This document shows, in pieces, positions 6,830-13,835 of a stretch of DNA of 16,466 nt. The position numbers were made by a program, and so were the translations under genes. Numbering within the stretch: position 1 is the stretch's first letter; each line of letters starts with the position of its first letter. The DNA lies in NCBI GenBank assembly GCA_002409405.1, contig DHNG01000031.1, positions 1,844 to 18,309 on the forward strand. The letters run 5' to 3'. This DNA comes from Flavobacteriales bacterium UBA5422 (GTDB lineage Bacteria > Bacteroidota > Bacteroidia > Flavobacteriales_D > Crocinitomicaceae). Below the pieces are notes generated by a model. The model was not told where the DNA came from, did no database searches, and saw only the letters and a list, made by a program, of their open reading frames with translations.

Positions 6830-7213
6830 TCAATCTTTTTCGATGGTGATGCTTTCTATTTTAAAACCGTCACCGGCATTTTTAAAATGTAATGTAATTC
6901 TGTATTTTGCTCCTCCGCTGACATAGCTTCCGATTGCAAAAGTCCCGGTAGCGGACTCATTTCCTTTGAATGTAAAATTAAAACTTCCTCCCGATTTACC
7001 ATTAAAAAAATCTTTTAATACCAGCACTGCCTGTGATTTCGAATAAGCACCTTCCTTTCCCAGTACATTCAGTAATACTTTATCTTTCGCACACGATACA
7101 ATCGCATCGGCATTGCTCTGATCAAATGCAACATCCAGCTTTGAATAAGGGACTCCCTGTTGCTGAGGGATCAGCAAAACAATGGATGTGATAAATGCAT
7201 AAATCAAGTTCAT
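6830..7213 (-). CDS. Small exported protein, DUF4783-like, function unknown
   Basis: The 127-residue protein starts with a hydrophobic signal sequence (about residues 1-18, MNLIYAFITSIVLLIPQQQ), so it is probably exported to the periplasm. The mature part has no cysteine lipobox and no catalytic motif that I recognise. Its order, helical at first (VAFDQSNADAIVSCAKDKV…) and then beta-rich (FNFTFKGNESATGTFAIGSYVSGGAKYRITLHFK, then KIESITIEKD), resembles the small cone-shaped NTF2-like fold expected for DUF4783. That family is restricted to Bacteroidota and, as I recall, often lies next to nadC. Assignment rests on length, pattern and neighbourhood; no function is known to me. It is the first gene of the pair with nadC, one base apart. 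I found no convincing promoter box in 7214-7427. Confidence 0.7.
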   Translation of the reverse strand: MNLIYAFITSIVLLIPQQQGVPYSKLDVAFDQSNADAIVSCAKDKVLLNVLGKEGAYSKSQAVLVLKDFFNGKSGGSFNFTFKGNESATGTFAIGSYVSGGAKYRITLHFKNAGDGFKIESITIEKD

Positions 7214-7427
7214 AATTGTTTTTGTTTTCTAGTAGCAAGCAAAAAATGTGCCGTTAAATTTTTGTTAAAATAAAATTGAACAGAATTGTACTGGATCTCA
7301 GGTTATTTAGTTACCGGGGTAATAATAAGCCATTAAAATCTTTGCAACAAAAGTAATTTTATAAAGCAAAACAGAAACTATTTCACGAATTTAATTTATA
7401 TTTAGAGTCGAAAATTCTTTTTATTTC

Positions 7428-10220
7428 ATGCTTATGAGAACTCTTTATTTATCCCTTTTGGGGATTGTTGCGCATGCTGCGTTATTTGGTCAGCAGGATG
7501 TCATCAAAGCTCCGATTTCTGAAGAAGAAAATCTTCTTTATTGTGGTCAACCAGGTATACTGCAACAGATGCAGATCCAGGATCCCCAACGATACAACAG
7601 TTACATTGCCGGAACTTCAGGTGAAAATGAAGTAACTGCCGGAGAACGATCCAACACGATTTACACCATACCGGTTGTTTTTCACGTTTTACACAACAAT
7701 GGAGCCTCCAACATCTCGGATGCCCAGATTCAGAATGCACTTGATATTTTGAACAGGGATTACAGAAAGTTAAACAGCGATGTTAACAATGTTCATTCTT
7801 CCTTCCAGTCGATTACAGCCGATGCGTACATTCAATTTGAATTCGCGAAAATAGCACCGAACGGAGCTTGTTTCGAAGGGATTACAAGAACAGTTTCATC
7901 TCAAACAAATAGTTCAAACGGACAAGCGCAAGTAAATGCTGTAATTAGTGGTAATAATGTATACCAGGGAATCTGGCCGCATAATAAATATTTGAATATA
8001 TACGTGCGTACCGGATTGGGAGGTGCTGCCGGATATACATTTGCACCGAACAATGAAGGGTATGGAGCTCCGGGAGCGACGATCAGTGCGACGAATATGT
8101 ATTACAACGGAGTTTTTATCCTGCATGACTATACCGGGTCGATTGGAACGAGTAATGTAACAACCAGCAGAGCGTTAACGCATGAAGTTGGTCACTGGTT
8201 AAATCTGGAACATACCTGGGGAAGTACTAATAACCCAGGAGTTGCTTGTGGAAATGACGGAGTATCGGATACGCCTGTTACCAGAGGATTTACATCGTGT
8301 CCAAATCCATCTGCAGCGCAAAACTGTACATCGGGTGTTGTTGAAAACTATGAAAATTATATGGATTATTCCTATTGTTCTAAAATGTTTACACAGGGAC
8401 AGGTAACACGTATGCGTACAGCGATTGTAAGTGCAATGGGTGGAAGAAGTAATATCTGGACAACGGCGAATCTGCAGTCGGTAGGAGTAGGATCTTCTTC
8501 TTCACTTTGTTCTGCAGATTTTGAGGCAGCGCAAACTGGCCTGTGTGCAGGAGCCAGTACAACGTTCTCCATCATTAACACATCCACCGCGATAACTTCT
8601 TATTCATGGACGTTTACAGGAGGATCACCTGCAACATCAACAGCAGCGTCTCCGACAGTAACCTATAATACTCCGGGAACTTATCAGGTAGCTGTTACCA
8701 TCACATCTGCATCCGGAAACCGCACCATTACGAAAGCTGCTTATATAACCGTTGCAGCAGCACCTACACAGGTCGCTTTGCCAATTACCGAAGGATTTGT
8801 TAATACAACGTTCCCACCTACAAACTGGTCGATCACAAACGGAGGAGGGGCCAATACATGGGTGCGAAACGGATCAATAGGAACTGCTCCTACAGCAGGT
8901 AACTCTGTTCGGATCGATTATTACAATACCAATGCTGTAGGCGAAGTAGATGATTTGAATACACCTGGATTCAGTTTATCCGGACTTTCTTCTGCTTCAT
9001 TAACATTTGATGTTGCTCACCGTCCTTATACCGGTCAATCTGATAAGCTGGAAGTATTAATTTCTCCGGGGTGTGGAATGGCATACGAAGTGATATATTC
9101 CAAGTCCGGTACAACATTACAAACGGAAACAGGTAACACAGCTGCGTATACAGCACCTTCTACATGGAGGAATGAAACAGTAAACCTGACACCTTACATC
9201 GGAAACAGTCAGGTAAGTATTAAATTCAGGGGAACCAACGGATACAGTAATTATATCTATCTGGATAATATTAATATATCAGGAGTTACAGGTAGTGGTG
9301 CAAATGCTAACTTTACATCTTCAACATCAACTTCATGTGTTGGGCAAACGGTGACATTTACAAACAGTTCATCCGGTGCGACTTCCTGGAACTGGAATTT
9401 CGGAACCGGAGCATCTCCTGCAACAGCTACCGGAGCAGGACCACATACAGTTACGTATTCAACATCCGGTTCAAAAAGTGTTGCATTAACGATCAACGGA
9501 GGTGCTTCTACTTCTAATCAAACGGTGACAGTAAACGCTATTCCTGCAGCACCGACTGTTTCTGTAACGGACAACTGCGGAAGTTCAACAGTAACTGCTA
9601 CTGGTTCCGGATTACAATGGTCTACCGGATCAACAGCGCCTACAATCACTGTGACAAATTCAAACCAGGTGACAGTCACGCAAAGTAGTCAGGGATGTGT
9701 GAGTCCTGCCGCGACTGCAACACCGAACCCTAAAACCGTTCCTACGGTTACAATGGGAGCATTGACAACTGTTTGTGTAAACGATTCTCCGGTTACATTG
9801 ACGCAAGGAACTCCTGCAGGAGGAACCTATAGTGGTGCTGGTGTCAGTGGAAATCAATTTTTACCTGCAACAGCAGGAACCGGTACAAAAACAATTACGT
9901 ATTCCTACACAGCAGCGAATGGATGTTCCAACACGGCAACAGCTCAGATTGTCGTAGACGCATGTTTGAGCCTGGAAACAGCCGGAGGAAATTTATTTGC
10001 AATTTATCCGAACCCGACATCCGGAAATGTGACCATTGTAAGTTCTACGGCTATTGATCAGGTATTTGTTCTTGATAATGTAGGTAGAATTGTTGCGATT
10101 GTAAATGGCAATCAAGCTACGGAGGTGAAGATGGACTTGAATCATTTGTCTGCGGGAAGCTACCATATTCAAACGACGATCGGATCAACTACAAAACTAG
10201 AAAAACTGATCATTCAATAA
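7428..10220 (+). CDS. Secreted M43-family (pappalysin-like) zinc metallopeptidase with PKD/Ig-like modules and T9SS type A sorting domain
   Basis: The 930-residue protein has a signal peptide (RTLYLSLLGIVAHAALFG); the in-frame ATG at 7434 (MRTLYLS…) is as likely a start as 7428. A short propeptide-like stretch leads into the catalytic domain, about 75-345: it opens IPVVFHVLHN, carries HEVGHWLNLEH at 252-262 (three zinc histidines and the catalytic Glu253), and has a Met-turn NYMDYSYC near 314. These are hallmarks of M43B cytophagalysin-type peptidases. Then follow a PKD module (about 360-440, ending YQVAVTITSASG), a jelly-roll-like module (about 450-615, with a D-x-L-N-T-P…L-D-N-I-N-I pattern), a second PKD (about 620-700), an Ig-like region rich in Thr/Ser/Pro (705-850), and a C-terminal sorting domain with IYPNPTSGNVTI at 859-870 and a KLIIQ end (TIGR04183 type). 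It should cross the outer membrane by T9SS and be released or anchored outside. A role in protein degradation or nutrition is inferred. Confidence 0.93.
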   Translation: MLMRTLYLSLLGIVAHAALFGQQDVIKAPISEEENLLYCGQPGILQQMQIQDPQRYNSYIAGTSGENEVTAGERSNTIYTIPVVFHVLHNNGASNISDAQIQNALDILNRDYRKLNSDVNNVHSSFQSITADAYIQFEFAKIAPNGACFEGITRTVSSQTNSSNGQAQVNAVISGNNVYQGIWPHNKYLNIYVRTGLGGAAGYTFAPNNEGYGAPGATISATNMYYNGVFILHDYTGSIGTSNVTTSRALTHEVGHWLNLEHTWGSTNNPGVACGNDGVSDTPVTRGFTSCPNPSAAQNCTSGVVENYENYMDYSYCSKMFTQGQVTRMRTAIVSAMGGRSNIWTTANLQSVGVGSSSSLCSADFEAAQTGLCAGASTTFSIINTSTAITSYSWTFTGGSPATSTAASPTVTYNTPGTYQVAVTITSASGNRTITKAAYITVAAAPTQVALPITEGFVNTTFPPTNWSITNGGGANTWVRNGSIGTAPTAGNSVRIDYYNTNAVGEVDDLNTPGFSLSGLSSASLTFDVAHRPYTGQSDKLEVLISPGCGMAYEVIYSKSGTTLQTETGNTAAYTAPSTWRNETVNLTPYIGNSQVSIKFRGTNGYSNYIYLDNINISGVTGSGANANFTSSTSTSCVGQTVTFTNSSSGATSWNWNFGTGASPATATGAGPHTVTYSTSGSKSVALTINGGASTSNQTVTVNAIPAAPTVSVTDNCGSSTVTATGSGLQWSTGSTAPTITVTNSNQVTVTQSSQGCVSPAATATPNPKTVPTVTMGALTTVCVNDSPVTLTQGTPAGGTYSGAGVSGNQFLPATAGTGTKTITYSYTAANGCSNTATAQIVVDACLSLETAGGNLFAIYPNPTSGNVTIVSSTAIDQVFVLDNVGRIVAIVNGNQATEVKMDLNHLSAGSYHIQTTIGSTTKLEKLIIQ

Positions 10221-10238
10221 ATTGAAATAAAATATTGT

Positions 10239-10271
10239 AAAAATCCCCGGGTGTTTCATCCGGGGATTTTT
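10239..10271. terminator. Strong hairpin terminator after the metallopeptidase gene
   Basis: AAAAATCCCCGG at 10239-10250 pairs perfectly with CCGGGGATTTTT at 10260-10271 around a nine-base loop (GTGTTTCAT), and the T run continues to 10273. It begins 18 bases after the stop codon at 10220, so it terminates the plus-strand metallopeptidase transcript. Because the stem is also preceded by an A tract, it could work on the minus strand for read-through from mlaF. Confidence 0.9.
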
Positions 10272-10536
10272 TTATTAGAAGAATCAGTAAAACAGTTTGT
10301 GTCCTAAAAATTGTGGAGTATTCTTCAATGGTGCTCCATTACACACACATTTGTAACATTTTTTTCTATTTCCTTTCTTTAATCCGTGCATCAGTGGTTA
10401 ATCAAAATATGATACTAAATCCATTTTACTGTGAATTAAATGAAAACAATGAGTTTCTCAAAAAAACATAGCCAAATGACTAGCAAAAGTCAAATAAAAT
10501 AAAATGTAGAAATATAAAAAGTAAATACGAACAGGA
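10272..10536. other. AT-rich spacer between convergent genes
   Basis: This non-coding stretch lies between the terminator and the 3' end of mlaF. I see no open frame of note, tRNA or promoter with a gene to serve. Two tiny palindromes occur (AATGG-TGCT-CCATT at 10327-10340 and TGACT-AGCAAA-AGTCA at 10477-10492). The second is followed on the minus strand, after some ten bases, by a short T run and could be a weak mlaF terminator, but it is too short to claim. Confidence 0.5.
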
Positions 10537-11298
10537 TTACTTTTTTTGCATGTTTTCGCGAATCTCCTTCATGAAGTTAGAAGCGTACACAAAATCAATT
10601 ATCTCCTGGTTGTCTGTTGTTAAAATTGATGTTCTGTCACCTTCCCACCATTTTTTTCCCTGATGAATAAACAATACCCGGTCACCGATCTCAATCACGG
10701 AATTCATATCGTGTGTTATGACGATGGTTGTCATGTTGTATTCGTAGGTAATTTCCTTGATCAGACCATCGATCACGATCGAGGTTTTCGGATCCAACCC
10801 TGAGTTGGGTTCATCACAAAAAAGGTACTTCGGTTGCATGGCAATCGCTCGTGCAATTGCAATTCGTTTCTGCATTCCCCCACTACATTCTGCAGGGAAT
10901 AATTTATTTTTCCCGATCAGATTTACCCGATCCAAACAAAAATTAGCCCGATCGAGCTTTTCTTTACTTGTCATGTTGGTAAACATTTTCAGCGGAAACA
11001 TTACATTTTCTTCAACAGTCATGGAGTCAAATAAGGCTGACCCCTGAAACAACATACCGATTTCCTTTCTCACTTCGGTTTTTTCTGCACGCGTCATATT
11101 GAGAAAGTTTCTGCCATCGAACAGTACTTCACCGGTTTCAGGTACGTGTAATCCTACAATCGATTTCGCAAGCACGGATTTACCACTACCGGATTGACCA
11201 ATAATCAAATTGACCTTTCCTTGTTCGAATACAGCATTGATATCGAACAGAATCTGGTTTCCTCCAAAGGATTTATTTAAGTTTTTTACTTCAATCAT
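10537..11298 (-). CDS. mlaF: MlaF-like ABC transporter ATP-binding protein
   Basis: The 253-residue cytoplasmic ATPase powers a MlaE-type phospholipid transporter that moves lipid between inner and outer membranes. It has every nucleotide-binding motif: Walker A GQSGSGKS at 34-41, Q-loop Gln85 in LFQGSALFDSMTVEENV (the 'GALFDS' stretch is typical of MlaF), an ABC signature CSGGMQKR near 138-145 (in place of LSGGMxRR), Walker B YLFCDEPNSGLDP with Asp162-Glu163, and an H-loop in TIVITHDM. The start ATG shares its A with the TGA stop of the preceding permease gene (TGATG), so the two are translationally coupled. E. coli mlaD, mlaC and mlaB homologues are not in this window. In Flavobacteriales an MCE (MlaD-like) gene is, as I recall, often at another locus. 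Confidence 0.92.
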   Translation of the reverse strand: MIEVKNLNKSFGGNQILFDINAVFEQGKVNLIIGQSGSGKSVLAKSIVGLHVPETGEVLFDGRNFLNMTRAEKTEVRKEIGMLFQGSALFDSMTVEENVMFPLKMFTNMTSKEKLDRANFCLDRVNLIGKNKLFPAECSGGMQKRIAIARAIAMQPKYLFCDEPNSGLDPKTSIVIDGLIKEITYEYNMTTIVITHDMNSVIEIGDRVLFIHQGKKWWEGDRTSILTTDNQEIIDFVYASNFMKEIRENMQKK

Positions 11299-12044
11299 CA
11301 GAGTAACATCACTTGCGTTAGTATTAGGTTAACGATCAATACTGTAATACTGTTGACAACTACAGCTTGTGTGGATGCTTTACCAACTTCCAACGCTCCG
11401 CCTTTTGTATAATAACCGTAAAAAGCAGCGATCGAAACAATTATAAATGCGAAAAACAAAGTTTTAACCAGTGCATAGACTACTTCGTATGAACGGAAAA
11501 AAGCCCTGATCCCATAGATGTAATCTTCTGTAGACCCCAGTCCCGAGGATAGTAATGCAAACCACCCCCCGATGAGGCTTAAAGCCATTGAAAAAATAAC
11601 TAATATCGGGAAGAATGATACCGCTGCGATGATTTTAGGGAGTACCAGGTAATTCAACGAGTTTACACCCATGATTTCCAGCGCATCAATCTGCTCTGTA
11701 ATTTTCATCGTACCAATTTCCGATGAAATATTGGACCCGACTTTTCCTGCGAGAATTAAGGAAATAATTGTCGGTGAAAATTCAAGAATGGTTGTCGAAC
11801 GGGTAATATAACCAACAGTGTAGCTCGGTAATAACGGGTTGTCCATATTGGATGCAATCTGCAAAGAGATAACCGCTCCGATAAACACCGACATAATCGC
11901 CACGATGGAAATAGAATTAATTCCGATGATTTCAATCTCATCAAACACGCGTTTGCGGAATACACTCCACTTTTCAGGTTTGGAAAATATAATCCAAATC
12001 ATCTGAAAATAACGACCTATATTTTCTAACAGTTTTTTTAACAC
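11298..12044 (-). CDS. mlaE: MlaE-like ABC transporter permease (GTG start)
   Basis: The 248-residue inner-membrane protein belongs to the MlaE permease family and pairs with the ATPase encoded right behind it. An amphipathic N-terminus (residues 1-35) is followed by about five membrane segments. The family's diagnostic cytoplasmic motif is clear: KVGSNISSEIGTMKITEQI followed by DALEIMGVNS. The reading frame opens at a TAG at 12051-12053, and the first start codon after it is GTG at 12044, giving MLKKLLENIGRYFQ. The first ATG is 14 codons later and would remove part of the conserved N-terminal helix, so GTG is preferred. A TAATTTAG box lies 6 bases upstream, so the leader is very short or absent. 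It is divergent from the SprT-like gene across 66 bases. Confidence 0.9.
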   Translation of the reverse strand: MLKKLLENIGRYFQMIWIIFSKPEKWSVFRKRVFDEIEIIGINSISIVAIMSVFIGAVISLQIASNMDNPLLPSYTVGYITRSTTILEFSPTIISLILAGKVGSNISSEIGTMKITEQIDALEIMGVNSLNYLVLPKIIAAVSFFPILVIFSMALSLIGGWFALLSSGLGSTEDYIYGIRAFFRSYEVVYALVKTLFFAFIIVSIAAFYGYYTKGGALEVGKASTQAVVVNSITVLIVNLILTQVMLL

Positions 12045-12050
12045 GGAACG

Positions 12051-12080
12051 CTAAATTAATGTTATATTTCCTTTCATTTG
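12051..12080. promoter_or_regulatory. Divergent promoter region for mlaEF and the SprT-like gene
   Basis: Only 66 bases separate the two divergent genes, so both promoters must sit here or inside the neighbours. On the minus strand TAATTTAG (12058 to 12051) is a near match to TAnnTTTG, placed 6 bases before the mlaE GTG. On the plus strand TATATTTC (12063-12070) and TTCATTTG (12073-12080) each differ from the consensus by one base; either could serve the SprT-like gene 30-40 bases downstream. No -33 elements are clear. Confidence 0.35.
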
Positions 12081-12110
12081 CATAAAAAACAGAAAAAATC
12101 TTACCTGTAG

Positions 12111-12731
12111 TTGGAAAAAGCAACAAAGATAGCAAATGTATTGAGTAAATACCTCCCGGAAGGAACAGAAGATTATGTAACCTCACTGTTTTTGTCCTAT
12201 CCGGTGTCGTTTAAAATCGTTCGTCCCCGGAAAACCAAACAAGGTGATTTCAGAACACCGCTTCCTGGTTTCAAACCGCAAATAACCATTAACGGTAATT
12301 TGAATACATTCGCTTTCCTGATTACCACAATTCATGAATTTGCGCACTTGAAAACGTGGATGGAATACAAGAATAAGGTGAAACCCCATGGATCGGAATG
12401 GAAAAACAATTTCATTTTATTAATGCATCCGGTCATTCAACTGGCCATTTTACCACGCGAGATTGAACAGGCATTGCTCAACTCTTTTATGAACATGAAG
12501 GCTTCTTCCTGTACAGATATTCAGTTGCAACGTGTATTGAAAAAATACGATGTTTTTTCTTCCGGTGAAATTTTACTGGAAAAACTTCCGAAATATGCTA
12601 CATTTGCCTTGGATACGAAAGTATTTACTAAAGGTGAATTGAGAAGAACACGCTTTTTGTGCACCGAAGTAGATACCGGTAAGCAATATCTGATTTATAA
12701 ACTGGCAACCGTAGAACACATTACAGAATGA
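12111..12731 (+). CDS. SprT-like zinc protein (TTG start)
   Basis: The 206-residue protein has a SprT-like zincin core. HEFAH at 75-79 supplies two zinc histidines and the glutamate, and His93 in KPHGSEW is the likely third ligand ('HG…W' is characteristic of SprT/Spartan domains). The C-terminal half (FALDTKVFTKGELRRTRFLCTE) resembles the zinc-ribbon-like tail of SprT proteins but keeps only one of its cysteines, so a ribbon is doubtful. The relatives in eukaryotes (Spartan) degrade DNA-protein crosslinks; bacterial SprT is little understood. The first codon after an in-frame TAG (12108-12110) is TTG, giving LEKATKIANVLSKYLPEG (read as Met). No ATG occurs before Met84, past the active site, so TTG is the only sensible start. 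Its TGA overlaps the manC ATG (ATGA), so the two are one operon. Confidence 0.85.
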   Translation: MEKATKIANVLSKYLPEGTEDYVTSLFLSYPVSFKIVRPRKTKQGDFRTPLPGFKPQITINGNLNTFAFLITTIHEFAHLKTWMEYKNKVKPHGSEWKNNFILLMHPVIQLAILPREIEQALLNSFMNMKASSCTDIQLQRVLKKYDVFSSGEILLEKLPKYATFALDTKVFTKGELRRTRFLCTEVDTGKQYLIYKLATVEHITE

Positions 12732-13801
12732 CAAATAATAATTATGCAGTAATCATGGCAGGAGGGGTAGGAAGCAGATTCTGGCCTTTATCTACACCTG
12801 AACGTCCGAAGCAATTTATCGATGTATTGGGAATTGGTAAAACACTGATCCAAATGACTTATGAACGCTTGTTAAACATCGTTCCTGCACAAAATATTTA
12901 CATTCTGACTAACGAAAAATACGTTGAATTGGTGCAGACACAATTGCCGGAAATAGAACGGGGGAGAATTCTTACAGAACCGCAACGTAAAAATACAGCA
13001 CCGTGTATTGCATATGCGGCAGCAAAAATTACTGCAATTGATAAAGATGCATGTATGATTGTATGCCCTTCAGATCATTTGATTCTGAAAGAAGACCTGT
13101 TCAAAAATATTGTCGAAACAGCAGTTAAAAATGCAGCAGAAAACGATAAGATTGTAACACTTGGAATTAAACCGACAAGACCTGATACCGGTTATGGATA
13201 CATCGAATTTTCCAAGGAACAGCATGCACAGGCAGGGGATGTAACAAAAGTATTGCAATTCAGAGAAAAACCAAACCTGGAAACAGCTGAAGTGTTCATT
13301 AAATCCGGGAACTTTTACTGGAATTCCGGGATTTTTGTATGGAAATCTGCGGTTGTCATTGATGCACTGGAAAAGTACCAGAAAGATTTGTTTGATCTCT
13401 TTTGTGCCGACACCTCTCACTACAATACGGATCGTGAACAGGAATTTGTAAACAACGCATTCGAAGCGTGTCAGGATATTTCCATTGACTATGCGGTAAT
13501 GGAAAAAGCAGACAATGTAGATGTTGTACTTGCTACTTTCGACTGGAGTGATCTGGGAACATGGAAAAGTCTGAATGAACACCTTGAAAAAGATACGTTC
13601 AATAATTCAATTATCGGAGGGAAAGTATACACGTTTAATGTCAAAAACTGTCTGGTAAATGTTCCCGAAGATAAGGTCGTATTGATCGATGGCTTGTCCG
13701 ACCACATCATTGTGGAATCAGACAACGTGTTGATGATTCTGAAAACATCACACGAACAGGAATTGAAAAATTACCTGAAAGCAATTGAGGAGAAGAATTA
13801 A
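12728..13801 (+). CDS. manC: Mannose-1-phosphate guanylyltransferase
   Basis: The 357-residue cytosolic enzyme makes GDP-mannose from GTP and mannose-1-phosphate, feeding synthesis of fucose, rhamnose or mannose-containing surface polysaccharides and glycoproteins. The nucleotide-binding signature MAGGVGSRFWPLS is at 10-22, with PKQF following; PSDH at 114-117; DTGYGYIEF near 157; FREKP at 178-182; and NSGIFVWK at 199-206. It has only the transferase half plus a short left-handed helix tail; the phosphomannose isomerase domain of long ManC/AlgA enzymes is absent. It overlaps the SprT-like gene by four bases. That pairing recurs in Flavobacteria as far as I remember, though no functional link is known. 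It converges on the type B surface-protein gene across 34 bases with no real terminator. Confidence 0.95.
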   Translation: MTNNNYAVIMAGGVGSRFWPLSTPERPKQFIDVLGIGKTLIQMTYERLLNIVPAQNIYILTNEKYVELVQTQLPEIERGRILTEPQRKNTAPCIAYAAAKITAIDKDACMIVCPSDHLILKEDLFKNIVETAVKNAAENDKIVTLGIKPTRPDTGYGYIEFSKEQHAQAGDVTKVLQFREKPNLETAEVFIKSGNFYWNSGIFVWKSAVVIDALEKYQKDLFDLFCADTSHYNTDREQEFVNNAFEACQDISIDYAVMEKADNVDVVLATFDWSDLGTWKSLNEHLEKDTFNNSIIGGKVYTFNVKNCLVNVPEDKVVLIDGLSDHIIVESDNVLMILKTSHEQELKNYLKAIEEKN

Positions 13802-13835
13802 TCCTTACGTTTTATGCGGTCAGAAGGATATTGTA

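Noticed and set aside
10327..10340. Small palindrome AATGG-TGCT-CCATT in the spacer
   Set aside because: Five-base arms are expected by chance in a sequence of this length.
13070..13582. 170-codon minus-strand open frame opposite manC
   Set aside because: It is antisense to well-conserved ManC sequence including the PSDH and FREKP regions, and its translation is Phe/Cys-rich with no domain.
13801..13829. ATCCTT/AAGGAT inverted repeat between manC and the type B gene
   Set aside because: Six-base arms with a 17-base loop and no T run; too weak to call a terminator.
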